From the NCBI RefSeq assembly GCF_024199925.1, contig NZ_JANADR010000001.1, positions 6,575,501-6,639,500 of the forward strand: a stretch of 64,000 nucleotides of DNA, written 5' to 3'. A program made the position numbers and the translations under genes. Positions within the stretch are counted from its first letter, which is position 1. Each line of letters starts with the position of its first letter. Below the pieces are notes generated by a model. That model did not search any database and was not told the DNA's origin. It worked only from the letters and a program-made list of their open reading frames with translations. This document shows, in pieces, positions 1 through 8,021 of this stretch. Source of the DNA: Bradyrhizobium sp. CCGUVB1N3. GTDB taxonomy: Bacteria > Pseudomonadota > Alphaproteobacteria > Rhizobiales > Xanthobacteraceae.

Positions 1-715
1 TCTTGGGAACCGCAACGCCGCAGCTGCGCTTGGCGTCGATGGAGGCGCGGGCGAACATGCCGACCTTCAGCGATGGATTGTTGGCGACGCTGATCCGGAC
101 GCGGCCGAGCTGCGTGGCGCGGTCGATCTCGGGCGAGACCAGCCGGACGCGCCCGATCAGGTCGGGGGCGTCGTCCCGGCTGATCCGCACCGTCGCGCCG
201 GGATTGAGTTTTGGCATATGCACGGCCGGCACCTGCGCATCGAGCTCGATCTCGCCGCCCACGGCGATGCGGAACATCGGGCCTGCCTGCGGCGAGGCCG
301 GGGCGCCGACGACGGTGCGGACTTCGGTGACGAGCCCTGCGGCCGGCGCCTTGAGCGAGATCGGTCCTTGCGGTCCCGGCCGCGCCGGCTGGCCCGGCGT
401 CTGCGGAGGCGGGCTCAGCCGCGCCAGTTCCTGATTCTCGGTGACGGTGGCGCCTTCGGCGACGAAGAGGTCGGTGACGCGCGATCCTTCCTGGTCGGCG
501 GTCACCACGGCCTCGCGGCGCGGCACGAAGAAACCGGTCACGCGCACCAGATCGGAGAAGCAGGCATTGGTCGATTTGGTCACGACCACGACGGCTTCGC
601 CCGGCGTCTCCTTTGCTTCCGGGCGGTGGCGGTTCTCGAACCAGTAATAGCCGACGCCGAGCACGACGATGAATGCCACGGTTCCCGCAGGCTTGAGATA
701 TTCGGTGATGTTCAT
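1..715 (-). CDS. HlyD/MFP-family efflux periplasmic adaptor (partial)
   Basis: Read on the minus strand from ATG at 715; the gene runs off the left edge, so only the first 238 codons are seen. It starts with a short cytoplasmic end and one hydrophobic segment (about residues 10-26, TVAFIVVLGVGYYWF), an inner-membrane anchor. Then comes a biotinyl-lipoyl-like segment around VVTADQEGSRVTDLFVAEGATV and a beta-barrel segment near the edge. This order is that of membrane-fusion proteins, which join an inner-membrane pump (usually RND) to an outer-membrane channel. The coiled-coil hairpin that normally splits the lipoyl domain is replaced here by a short proline-rich stretch (SPPPQTPGQPARPGPQGP), as in short adaptors. 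The pump gene should lie just outside the window. Confidence 0.8.
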   Translation of the reverse strand, partial: MNITEYLKPAGTVAFIVVLGVGYYWFENRHRPEAKETPGEAVVVVTKSTNACFSDLVRVTGFFVPRREAVVTADQEGSRVTDLFVAEGATVTENQELARLSPPPQTPGQPARPGPQGPISLKAPAAGLVTEVRTVVGAPASPQAGPMFRIAVGGEIELDAQVPAVHMPKLNPGATVRISRDDAPDLIGRVRLVSPEIDRATQLGRVRISVANNPSLKVGMFARASIDAKRSCGVAVPK

Positions 716-873
716 CGCCGGATCATCCTGCCTGGCTGATAGCCCGCGAGCTCGCGGCCGCTATTGGAAGAGTTTCCCCGAAACGAAGCTGCGTCCCGCA
801 AGGTTTGCGGGACGCGCGTCGGACACACGAATTTACAGACATTACGACCGGTCACCTGAACAATGTGTCGCCT

Positions 874-1548
874 TCACTTGGACGCGGTGGTCTTGTTTTC
901 CATATTGACGACCTGCACCCGGCGATTGACCTCCGCCATCGGCTGGCTCGGATCCTTCAGCTTGCTCTTGCCATAGCCGACGGTGACGAGATCGGCTGCG
1001 GAAATGCTGTACTTGTCGACGAGATAGCGCTTGATCGAGTCAGCGCGGCGCTCCGACAGGTCCTGGTTGTAGCCCTCGCCGCCGGCGGCGTCGGTGTGGC
1101 CGGCGACGACGAAGGTCGAGCCCTTGAGGTCGGGATTGGTCAGCGCGCGGCCGAGCGCCTGCACGGACGGCATCGACTTGGCGCTGATGTTGGCCGAGTT
1201 GTAGTCGAAGGTGATCTCGAGATCGATATTCGGCTTGTCCTTGGCGGCGGTTGCGATTTCCTCGCGTTCGGTCACCGAGAGCGAGCGTGTGGCGCGGCCG
1301 CGGACGCTCTGCAGCAATTTGGTCTCGGCGGCGCTCGGCGCCGGATCCGTGGTTTGCGGTCCGATCGAGAGGCCGCGCGTCAGGGGCTTCTTCGGCGGCG
1401 CCAGCGCCCGCACGATCTGGTCCTCGGTGACGTTGTTGCTGGTATCCTTGTCGTCGCCCGCGAATGCGCTTCCCAGCGGCAGCGTCAGTGCGGCGCCGAT
1501 CGTGAGGACCGAGAGGATCGCGGTCACACCCTTTGCAGCCAATCTCAT
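874..1548 (-). CDS. OmpA-family outer-membrane/peptidoglycan-binding protein
   Basis: 224 residues from ATG at 1548, which follows a good ribosome site (GGAGGGACTGGC); an ATG at 1605 in the same frame would add 19 residues before the signal peptide and is less likely. Residues 1-30 form a signal peptide ending LGSAFA. The C-terminal half is an OmpA C-domain: ITFDYNSANIS, the GHTDAAG turn, NQDLSERRA (peptidoglycan diaminopimelate-binding Asp and Arg) and VNRRVQVV. There is no N-terminal eight-strand barrel; the segment between is a short charged linker, so this is a periplasmic peptidoglycan-binding protein rather than a porin. It follows the caspase-like gene on the same strand by 123 bp and may share its transcript. 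Confidence 0.85.
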   Translation of the reverse strand: MRLAAKGVTAILSVLTIGAALTLPLGSAFAGDDKDTSNNVTEDQIVRALAPPKKPLTRGLSIGPQTTDPAPSAAETKLLQSVRGRATRSLSVTEREEIATAAKDKPNIDLEITFDYNSANISAKSMPSVQALGRALTNPDLKGSTFVVAGHTDAAGGEGYNQDLSERRADSIKRYLVDKYSISAADLVTVGYGKSKLKDPSQPMAEVNRRVQVVNMENKTTASK

Positions 1549-1671
1549 TGCCAGTCCCTCCTGCAAAAAATTCCTGCAACAAGCCCGGAAGGGCCCCTGC
1601 GGCATCCTTGCGTTGGTCTCCGCGGGGCTCTCGGGGGTTCGAGGCGCGGCGCCCCGAATCTCAAAAAAATA

Positions 1672-3264
1672 TCAACGTACTCCGTAACTTGCGAACTCCT
1701 GGACGATGTTCGGATCCATCGCCTTGGCGTTCGCAATGTCGAGTGCGCCTTCCGAGGCCGAGCCATTGCGCTGCTTGGCAAGCCCCCGACCATAGAGCGA
1801 TGAGGTCAGGCGCGGGTTGATCTTCAGCGCCGCATCGAAATCCGAGATGGCGTTCTTCACCGCCCCCGATTTCAGGTTGACCAGGCCGCGGCTGTCCAGC
1901 GCGTCGACGAAGTTCGGGCGCAGCCGCAGGGCCTCGTTGCAATCCTTCAGCGCGCCCTGGAGGTCGCCGATCACGGTGCGGGTCCAGCAACGGTTGTTCA
2001 GGGCCTCGACGTCCTTGGGATTGATCCGGACCGTGTCGTCGAAATCCTTGATCGCAAGGTTATAGGCGCCCTTGCTGGCATAGACTTGGCCGCGCCGGTA
2101 GAGCGCGTTCACGTCGTCGGGGTTGGCCGCAATCTTGGCGGTCAGGCTCTTGATGGTGGGATCGTCCGCCAGCGCGGCCTGGCTCGGTCCGGTGTCGGTG
2201 TTGCCGCCGGTATTGGGGCTGGTGCCGACGTCGGCCGGCTTCGCCGGCGGCTGTGGCGCGGGAATAGCCGCATCAACCTGCGGCTTCGGTGACGGTGCAG
2301 GGGCCGGCGCGGGCGAAGGTGCAGGGGCGGGAGGCGAAGCAACATTCGCTTCGACCTGCGGCTTCGGCGGTGCGGGCGGCGCCGGGGCAGCGGGAGTTTG
2401 TGCAGGAGTTTGTACAGGTGTCGGCGCGGGCGGCGGGTTGTTTGCAATCACTGGTGGCGTGGGTGCGGGCGGAGCCGGCGGCTGCGCCGTGGCCGTCGGT
2501 CGCGATCCGCCGGCGCCGGGAATGAACGAGAAATCCTCGGCCAGCGAGGACGAGATCCATGGCACCTGCTCGTTACGCGAGGCGCGGGTGACGCCCATCT
2601 TGGTGCGGTTCAGCGTTTCCTCCGCCATCAGGTCGGGGACACGGATTTCCTTCAAAAGTTCCTGGACGAACAGGCTGTGGTCACCGCCGGCGTCCGAGGT
2701 CACCGAGCTCAAGGCCGCCGAATACATCACCAGCGTGCCGTTCGGCGCGATCACCGGAGCGAGGCCAGCGGAGAAGCTGCGGAACCGCCGCTCGAACGGA
2801 TTGCGCCTGGAGGCATCGATCAGCGCGATCTTGACGCCGGCGCCACGAGTGTTGATCTCGCCGAGCACGGTCTCGATGCTGAAGCCGTCGCGGCGCACGT
2901 CGGACTCGGTCCAGATCTGGGCGTCGACCGGGATCATGTAGCTCTGGCGCGCCGACTGGATGCCGAAGCCGCTGTAGAACACCAGCACGACCGCGCCGGG
3001 CTTGACCTTGCCATAGAGCTTGTCGAAGGCGCGGCGCATGCCATCGCCGGTCAGGTTCTCGCCGATATCGACGGTAAAGCCGTCATGCTTGAGCTCGTCG
3101 GCGACGTCGCGTGCGTCGTTGATCGGCTCCTTCAGCGGGCTGTCGGCGTCCGGATATTTGGCATTGCCGATGACCAGCGCATAGCGGTCGCCGGCGGCAA
3201 AGGATGGGGCGGTCAGGACGACCGAGTACATCAAGAACAGAAGCGAAAGAAAGCGAATCTTCAT
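1672..3264 (-). CDS. Caspase-fold (peptidase C14-like) protein with TPR repeats; catalytic dyad lost
   Basis: 530 residues from ATG at 3264 (MKIRFLSLLF begins a signal peptide ending SFAAG); a start at 3333 would put 23 residues before the signal. Residues 26-250 match the bacterial caspase-like p20 domain (RYALVIGNAKYP, VLVFYSGFGIQ, KIALIDASRRNP). The catalytic His of the usual YSGHG motif is Phe100, and the catalytic Cys of the usual DACR motif is Ser152, so proteolysis is not expected. Residues about 275-385 are a Pro/Ala-rich low-complexity linker. The C-terminal 150 residues hold about four TPR repeats (NALYRRGQVYASKGAYNLAIKDF and following), a protein-binding scaffold. Export to the periplasm plus TPRs suggests a binding or scaffold role. 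The family assignment is firm; the function is not known. Confidence 0.85.
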   Translation of the reverse strand: MKIRFLSLLFLMYSVVLTAPSFAAGDRYALVIGNAKYPDADSPLKEPINDARDVADELKHDGFTVDIGENLTGDGMRRAFDKLYGKVKPGAVVLVFYSGFGIQSARQSYMIPVDAQIWTESDVRRDGFSIETVLGEINTRGAGVKIALIDASRRNPFERRFRSFSAGLAPVIAPNGTLVMYSAALSSVTSDAGGDHSLFVQELLKEIRVPDLMAEETLNRTKMGVTRASRNEQVPWISSSLAEDFSFIPGAGGSRPTATAQPPAPPAPTPPVIANNPPPAPTPVQTPAQTPAAPAPPAPPKPQVEANVASPPAPAPSPAPAPAPSPKPQVDAAIPAPQPPAKPADVGTSPNTGGNTDTGPSQAALADDPTIKSLTAKIAANPDDVNALYRRGQVYASKGAYNLAIKDFDDTVRINPKDVEALNNRCWTRTVIGDLQGALKDCNEALRLRPNFVDALDSRGLVNLKSGAVKNAISDFDAALKINPRLTSSLYGRGLAKQRNGSASEGALDIANAKAMDPNIVQEFASYGVR

Positions 3265-3625
3265 AACGAGCGCGGTCCAGTCAAAAAGGCGCCGTTCGCA
3301 AGCTTTGCGCCGCGGCGACCTTAACTTACGCAATTTGCATTATCAAACCGGGGGGTGGGGGCGTCAACCGCTTGGAGACACGGCATTATCGCGACAATTG
3401 ACCGCGACGCTGCGGGAAAGACGGAAGGGACGAAAGCGGCTGTCACGGTATCGCTCGATCGAAGGGGGCCCGGCGGACATACCTCTTAGCGCGGCCATCG
3501 CGACAAAAATGTGATCGGTCTCACATGGGGGCGCGCGAGAGGTGCGTTTGACCTTTGAGTCCGGCGGTGGCTTGCTGCGTTTCGCGACCGATCTCTGGGC
3601 TCCCCTCAACGAAAAAAGTGCAACC
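3265..3625. other. Divergent intergenic region
   Basis: Space of 361 bp between the divergent caspase-like gene and the lactonase-like gene. No gene is seen. The only clear signal is the CRP-like palindrome near the right side, listed separately. Confidence 0.6.
3509..3526. promoter_or_regulatory. CRP-like palindrome ATGTGA-N6-TCACAT
   Basis: The sequence ATGTGATCGGTCTCACAT is a perfect 6-bp inverted repeat with a 6-bp spacer. It matches the classical CRP consensus TGTGA-N6-TCACA. It lies about 100 bp before the start of the lactonase-like gene. Binding by a CRP/FNR-family protein is an inference. Confidence 0.45.
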
Positions 3626-4432
3626 ATGGGAAACCTCTACGAAGTCTACGCGCTGCGCTATGCAACGATGTCGCCCCGCACCCCCCACATGAACTTCCTG
3701 TCGCCGGATCCGCATGAGAGCGCCGCGCAGGATCTCGATTATTTCGTCTGGCTGATCCGTGGGGGCGGCCGCGATATCCTGGTCGATACCGGCTTCAATG
3801 CCGAGGAAGCCACCTTGCGCGCCCGCAAGCTGACGCTCAATCCGGTCGACGCGCTGGAGCGTTTTGGCGTCAAGGCCTCGGCTATTGCCGACATCATCGT
3901 GACGCATCTGCACTACGACCACGCCGGCAATCTCGATCGCTTTCCGAATGCGCGTTTTCATCTTCAGGAGCGCGAGATGGCTTACGCAACGGGCCGCTGC
4001 ATGTGCAACGGCTTATTGCGACATCCGTTCTCGGTCGAGCACGTCACGCAGATGGTGCGCCATGTCTATGGCGAGCGCGTCAGCTTTTATTCCGGTGACG
4101 GCGAGGTCGCGCCGGGCGTGACCGTGCACCGCGTCGGCGGCCATTCCGACGGCTTGCAGGTGGTCAGGGTGGAGACCGCGCGCGGGTCCGTGGTGCTCGC
4201 CTCGGACGCTGCGCACTACTACGCCAATCTGCAGCGGCGCAGCCCGTTCCCGATCGTCTACAATGTCGGCGACATGGCCGCAGGCTGGGAGACGATCGAG
4301 CGCCTCGCCGGTCATCCCGATCGCTTCATCCCCGGACATGATCCGCTGGTCACCGAGATCTATCCGCGCGCCAGCGACAAGGTCGATGCCTGGGCGCTGC
4401 ATCTGCCGCCGACCCGGTCGTTTGCGAAATGA
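3626..4432 (+). CDS. Metallo-beta-lactamase-fold hydrolase, N-acyl-homoserine-lactonase-like
   Basis: 268 residues from ATG at 3626; the frame is open back to 3542, but the upstream stretch does not look like protein of this family. The full dinuclear-zinc motif HLHYDHAG is present (His94, His96, Asp98, His99), followed by GGHSDG (third His) and SDAAHYY (bridging Asp and further His). Length and layout fit the AHL-lactonase-like branch (AttM/AiiB type) of metallo-beta-lactamases, which open lactone rings, but general esterase or lactonase activity cannot be excluded. It stands alone between a divergent gene and the convergent MarR gene. The ribosome site is weak (AAAAAG). Confidence 0.7.
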   Translation: MGNLYEVYALRYATMSPRTPHMNFLSPDPHESAAQDLDYFVWLIRGGGRDILVDTGFNAEEATLRARKLTLNPVDALERFGVKASAIADIIVTHLHYDHAGNLDRFPNARFHLQEREMAYATGRCMCNGLLRHPFSVEHVTQMVRHVYGERVSFYSGDGEVAPGVTVHRVGGHSDGLQVVRVETARGSVVLASDAAHYYANLQRRSPFPIVYNVGDMAAGWETIERLAGHPDRFIPGHDPLVTEIYPRASDKVDAWALHLPPTRSFAK

Positions 4433-4442
4433 CGCTGTAGCC

Positions 4443-4539
4443 CCGTCATTCCGGGGCGCGCGTTAGCGCGAACCCGGAATCTCGCGCCGCAACTTCTGGA
4501 TTCCGGGTTCGCCGCTGTCGCGGCGCCCCGGAATGACGG
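4443..4539. repeat. Intergenic palindromic repeat, CCGTCATTCCGGGG family
   Basis: About 97 bp with inverted ends: CCGTCATTCCGGGG at the left and CCCCGGAATGACGG at the right, plus inner arms GAACCCGGAATC / GATTCCGGGTTC. It lies between convergent genes and could fold into a long hairpin that ends transcription both ways. A second member lies at 18778-18906. Confidence 0.8.
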
Positions 4540-4544
4540 AGTAA

Positions 4545-5075
4545 TCAATACGCCTGCTTCGCATCCGCCTCTTCGCTGGTCTGGATCAGGTCGAGGCTCT
4601 GCTCGATCTTGCCGAGCAGTGCCGACAATTGCTTGCGCTCCTGCGCGGAGAGGCAGGCGAGGATTTCATCCTCCCGCCGCAACAATTGCGGGAACAGCTC
4701 CTCATAGAGCGCGCGGCCCTTCTTGGTCAGCTGCAGGCGGAATTCGCGGCGGTCGGCTTCGTTCTCGACCCGCTCGATCAGGCCGTCATTCAGCAGCGCG
4801 GTGACCGCGCGGCTGATGGTGGACTTATGCGTGCGGGTGCATTGCGAGATGAACTGCGCGCTACAGGCATCGTTGCGAAAGCCCAGCGTGGCGAGCACCC
4901 GCCAGGCCGGAATGTCGAGCCCATGGCGCTCCTGATACTCGACCGCGAGCGCGGAACTCACCTCCGCCGCCAGGCGATTGAGGCGGAACGGCACGAATTT
5001 GAACAGATCGAGCCGCGCCTTCGGCCTCCGAGAGGCCTCGTCCGCTTCCTTCGCCCTCAGCGCGGTATCGCCCAA
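4545..5075 (-). CDS. MarR-family transcriptional regulator of the homogentisate cluster
   Basis: Winged-helix regulator; residues FISQCTRTHKSTISRAVTALL form the recognition helix region and LIERVENEADRREFRLQLT the wing. The frame is open to a GTG at 5144, but that GTG lies inside a perfect inverted repeat that looks like the operator. I therefore prefer the TTG at 5075, which follows GAGGA and gives 176 residues (MGDTALRAKEADEA), a usual MarR length. It is divergent from the FAD monooxygenase operon and probably represses it, with an aromatic acid as inducer; the ligand is not known. Confidence 0.8.
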   Translation of the reverse strand: MGDTALRAKEADEASRRPKARLDLFKFVPFRLNRLAAEVSSALAVEYQERHGLDIPAWRVLATLGFRNDACSAQFISQCTRTHKSTISRAVTALLNDGLIERVENEADRREFRLQLTKKGRALYEELFPQLLRREDEILACLSAQERKQLSALLGKIEQSLDLIQTSEEADAKQAY

Positions 5076-5132
5076 TGTCCTCGCCAAAAAGTCGCTCCGA
5101 ATGCCAGTTGACGGACGGCGGCGGCCGGTCCA

Positions 5133-5156
5133 AGATAGTTGCACGTGAGACTATCT
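5133..5156. promoter_or_regulatory. Probable MarR operator AGATAGT-N10-ACTATCT
   Basis: Perfect 7-bp inverted repeat with a 10-bp spacer containing GCACGTG, in the gap between the divergent MarR gene and the monooxygenase gene, 40 bp before the latter's ATG. Its size and place are typical of MarR-family operators. Confidence 0.6.
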
Positions 5157-5196
5157 AGCAGATAAGTCCCTTCCTGACCAGAGCCGAGGTTAGCGC

Positions 5197-6810
5197 ATGG
5201 CGCAGGCAAAAACCCAGTTCGGCTATCGCCGCCACCCCGACCAGGATCGCCCCGGCCAGACTCCGGCCGAGCACGCGATCGTGGTGGTGGGCGCCGGGCC
5301 GGTCGGGTTGTCGCTCGCGATCGATCTGGCGCAGCGCGGCCAGCGCGTGGTGCTGCTTGACGATGCCGACCGCATCGGCGAGGGCTCGCGCGCGATCTGC
5401 TTCTCGAAGCGCTCGCTGGAATATTGGGACCGGCTCGGCGTCGGCGACCGCATGGTCGAGAAGGGCGTGGTGTGGAGCGTCGGCAAGATCTTCCACGGCG
5501 AGTCCCAGCTCTACCAGTTCAACCTGTTGCCGGAAGAAGGTCACAAGCGGCCTGCCTTCATCAACCTCCAGCAATATTACGCCGAAGCCTATCTCGTCGA
5601 TCGCATCGGGGATCTGCCGGAGATCGACCTGCGCTGGCGCAACAAGGTGACGGCGCTCGAGCAACGCAACGATTCCGCCCTGCTGACGATCGAGACGCCG
5701 GAAGGCGCCTATCGCCTGCACGCGCAATACGTCATCGCCTGCGACGGCGCGCGCTCCTCGCTGCGGCAGATGGTCGGTGCTGAGTTCGCCGGCCAGGTGT
5801 TCGAAGATCAATTCCTGATCGCCGACGTCAAGATGACCGCGGAATTCCCGACCGAACGCTGGTTCTGGTTCGACCCGCCGTTCCATGCCGGCCGGTCGGC
5901 GCTGCTGCACAAGCAGCCCGACGACGTCTGGCGCATCGACCTCCAGCTCAATCGCTATGCCGACCCCAGCGTCGAGAAGAAGCCGGAAAACGTGCGGCCG
6001 CGGATTGCGCGCATGCTCGGGCACGACAAGTTCGATTTCGAATGGATCTCGCTCTATAAATTCCAGTGCCGACGGATGGATCGCTTCATCCATGGCCGCG
6101 TGATCTTCGCCGGCGATTCCGCGCACCAGGTCTCGCCCTTCGGTGCCCGCGGCGCCAACTCGGGACTTGAGGACGCGGAGAATCTGTCCTGGAAGCTCGA
6201 TCGCGTGCTGCGCGGCCAATCGCCGGCGACCCTGCTCGAGAGCTACCACGTCGAACGCGGCATGGCGGCGGACGAGAACATTCGCGAATCGACCCGCTCG
6301 ACGGATTTCATGGCGCCAAACTCGCATCAGGAGGCGCGGCTGCGCAAGGCCGTGCTGTCACTTGCCAAGGAAACCGAGTTCGGCAAGCGCATGGTCAATG
6401 GCGGCCGGCTCTCGGTGCCTTGCAGCTACGACTCGCCGCTGTCCTCCGCCGACGCGGAGGCGTGGAGCAGTGGCCCGCGGCCCGGCTGTTCCATGCCGGA
6501 TGCGCCGGTCACAACGCGTGCGGGCGAGGGCGCCTATTTGACCGATATGTTCCGCAAGGGCGGAACAGATTTTGCCGTGCTTGGGTTTGGCAGTGGCGGG
6601 GCCATCGAGCTGCCCGACGGCGTGAAGGACATCCGCATCGGCGGCGAAGGCGGACTGATCGACCCCGGCGGGCTCGCCGCGAAGCGCTACGACGCCGAGC
6701 CTGACACGGCCTATCTGCTGCGGCCCGACGGTTATGTCGCGGCGCGATTCCGCCATCCAACGCAGGCGAAAATCGCGGCGGCATTATCGCGCGCTCAAGG
6801 CTTGAACTGA
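5197..6810 (+). CDS. FAD-dependent aromatic monooxygenase (PheA/TfdB/MhpA-like)
   Basis: 537 residues. Flavin hydroxylase signatures are all present: the Rossmann GxGxxG near the N terminus (VVVGAGPVGLSLAIDLAQRG), the DG motif (ACDGARSSLR) and the GD motif (FAGDSAHQVSPFGARGANSGLEDAENLSWKL). The C-terminal 140 residues form the thioredoxin-like domain usual in MhpA-type hydroxylases. Such enzymes use NAD(P)H and O2 to hydroxylate a phenolic ring. First gene of a tight operon with DUF2783, a metallo-beta-lactamase-fold protein, hmgA and fahA, so a plausible job is making homogentisate from a hydroxyphenylacetate-type substrate. The substrate is inferred from context only. Confidence 0.8.
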   Translation: MAQAKTQFGYRRHPDQDRPGQTPAEHAIVVVGAGPVGLSLAIDLAQRGQRVVLLDDADRIGEGSRAICFSKRSLEYWDRLGVGDRMVEKGVVWSVGKIFHGESQLYQFNLLPEEGHKRPAFINLQQYYAEAYLVDRIGDLPEIDLRWRNKVTALEQRNDSALLTIETPEGAYRLHAQYVIACDGARSSLRQMVGAEFAGQVFEDQFLIADVKMTAEFPTERWFWFDPPFHAGRSALLHKQPDDVWRIDLQLNRYADPSVEKKPENVRPRIARMLGHDKFDFEWISLYKFQCRRMDRFIHGRVIFAGDSAHQVSPFGARGANSGLEDAENLSWKLDRVLRGQSPATLLESYHVERGMAADENIRESTRSTDFMAPNSHQEARLRKAVLSLAKETEFGKRMVNGGRLSVPCSYDSPLSSADAEAWSSGPRPGCSMPDAPVTTRAGEGAYLTDMFRKGGTDFAVLGFGSGGAIELPDGVKDIRIGGEGGLIDPGGLAAKRYDAEPDTAYLLRPDGYVAARFRHPTQAKIAAALSRAQGLN

Positions 6811-6821
6811 AGGTTTTGCGA

Positions 6822-7043
6822 ATGGCTCTCTCCACCAGCTCGAACTTCGCGCGGCCCGACGACGCTTTCCGCGCCATCGTCGAGGCGCATCGCGGCCTGA
6901 CGGAGGAGCAGAGCGCAGACTTTGACGCCGCTCTGGTCCTGATCCTCGCCAACCATATCGGCGAAATCGACGTGCTCAAGGAAGCGATCGTGCTCGCGAA
7001 GCGCCGCATGGTCGACGGCCAGCAGCAACAGCAACAACAATAA
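6822..7043 (+). CDS. DUF2783-type small protein with poly-Gln tail
   Basis: 73 residues from ATG at 6822, 12 bp after the monooxygenase stop. The core (DDAFRAIVEAHRGLTEEQSADFDAALVLILANHIGD-like) is all helical and matches the small DUF2783 proteins that accompany FAD monooxygenases of this kind. It may be a small partner subunit, but no activity is known. The C terminus ends in seven glutamines coded by alternating CAG/CAA codons, a small tract that may vary between strains. It is followed 20 bp later by the next gene of the operon. Confidence 0.65.
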   Translation: MALSTSSNFARPDDAFRAIVEAHRGLTEEQSADFDAALVLILANHIGEIDVLKEAIVLAKRRMVDGQQQQQQQ

Positions 7044-7062
7044 CCGTGCAAGGAACGAACTG

Positions 7063-8019
7063 ATGGCGAAGAACTTCGCATCCACCGGCGATCTCGCGGA
7101 GAAGAAGGTCACCTTCTCCGAGATAGGCCCCGATCTCTACGCCTTCACTGCCGAGGGCGATCCGAACTCCGCCGTCATCGTCGGCGATGACGGCTGTCTC
7201 GTATTCGACGCGCAGGCAACGCCCGCGATGGCGAACAAGGTGATCGAGCGCGTGCGCACGGTTACCGACAAGCCGATCAAATATGTCGTGCTGTCGCATT
7301 ATCACGCCGTGCGCGTGCTGGGCGCATCCGCCTACAAGGCGCAAGGCGTCGTCGCCTCACAGGAGACCTATCGGCTGATCGAGGAGCGCGGCAAGCAGGA
7401 CTGGGATTCCGAGTATGGTCGATTTCCCCGCCTGTTCCAGGATGCGCAGAGCATCCCCGGGCTGACCTGGCCGACGCTCACCTTCGAAGGCGAGATGTCG
7501 ATCTATCTCGGCAAGCGCGAGGTGCGGCTGATGCAGCTCGGGGCCGGCCACACCTCAGGCGACATCGTCGCCTGGGTGCCGGATGCCGAGGTGATGTTCT
7601 CCGGCGACCTCATCGAATACCACTCGGCCTGCTATTGCGGCGATGCGCATTTGCGCGAATGGCCGCTGACGTTGAACGAGATCCGCAATTTCAATCCCAA
7701 GGCGATCGCGCCGGGCCGCGGCGATGCGCTGAAGGGCACCGCGACAGTGCGCGAAGCGATCGCGATGACGCGCGACTTCGTCAACTCGCTCTATGGCGCG
7801 GCCGAAATCTCCGCCGCCAAGGGCCGCACGCTGAAGGAATCCATGGCGGCGACGCGTGAGGTGATGGATCCGAAGTTTTCGAGCTTCGCCATCTACGAGC
7901 ACTGCCTGCCGTTCAACGTGTCGCGCGCCTTTGACGAGGCGTCCGGGATCGATGACCCCGTGATCTGGACCGACAAGCGCGACCAGGAGATGTGGGCTGC
8001 CTTGCAAGGAGGAGGATAG
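7063..8019 (+). CDS. Metallo-beta-lactamase-fold protein with altered metal motif
   Basis: 318 residues. The fold is clear ([30 protein letters not shown] with His163, MFSGDLIEY with Asp182). The usual HxHxDH motif reads [10 protein letters not shown]: His79 and His81 are kept, but the Asp and His that bind the second metal are Val83 and Arg84. A one-metal site or a changed chemistry is likely. It sits between DUF2783 and hmgA (stop at 8019, hmgA start at 8022), so it is cotranscribed with homogentisate catabolism and may act on a ring-cleavage or CoA intermediate. The role is not known. Confidence 0.75.
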   Translation: MAKNFASTGDLAEKKVTFSEIGPDLYAFTAEGDPNSAVIVGDDGCLVFDAQATPAMANKVIERVRTVTDKPIKYVVLSHYHAVRVLGASAYKAQGVVASQETYRLIEERGKQDWDSEYGRFPRLFQDAQSIPGLTWPTLTFEGEMSIYLGKREVRLMQLGAGHTSGDIVAWVPDAEVMFSGDLIEYHSACYCGDAHLREWPLTLNEIRNFNPKAIAPGRGDALKGTATVREAIAMTRDFVNSLYGAAEISAAKGRTLKESMAATREVMDPKFSSFAIYEHCLPFNVSRAFDEASGIDDPVIWTDKRDQEMWAALQGGG

Positions 8020-8021
8020 TC

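Noticed and set aside
1672..3264. Active caspase-like protease (metacaspase)
   Set aside because: Both catalytic residues are replaced (Phe100, Ser152).
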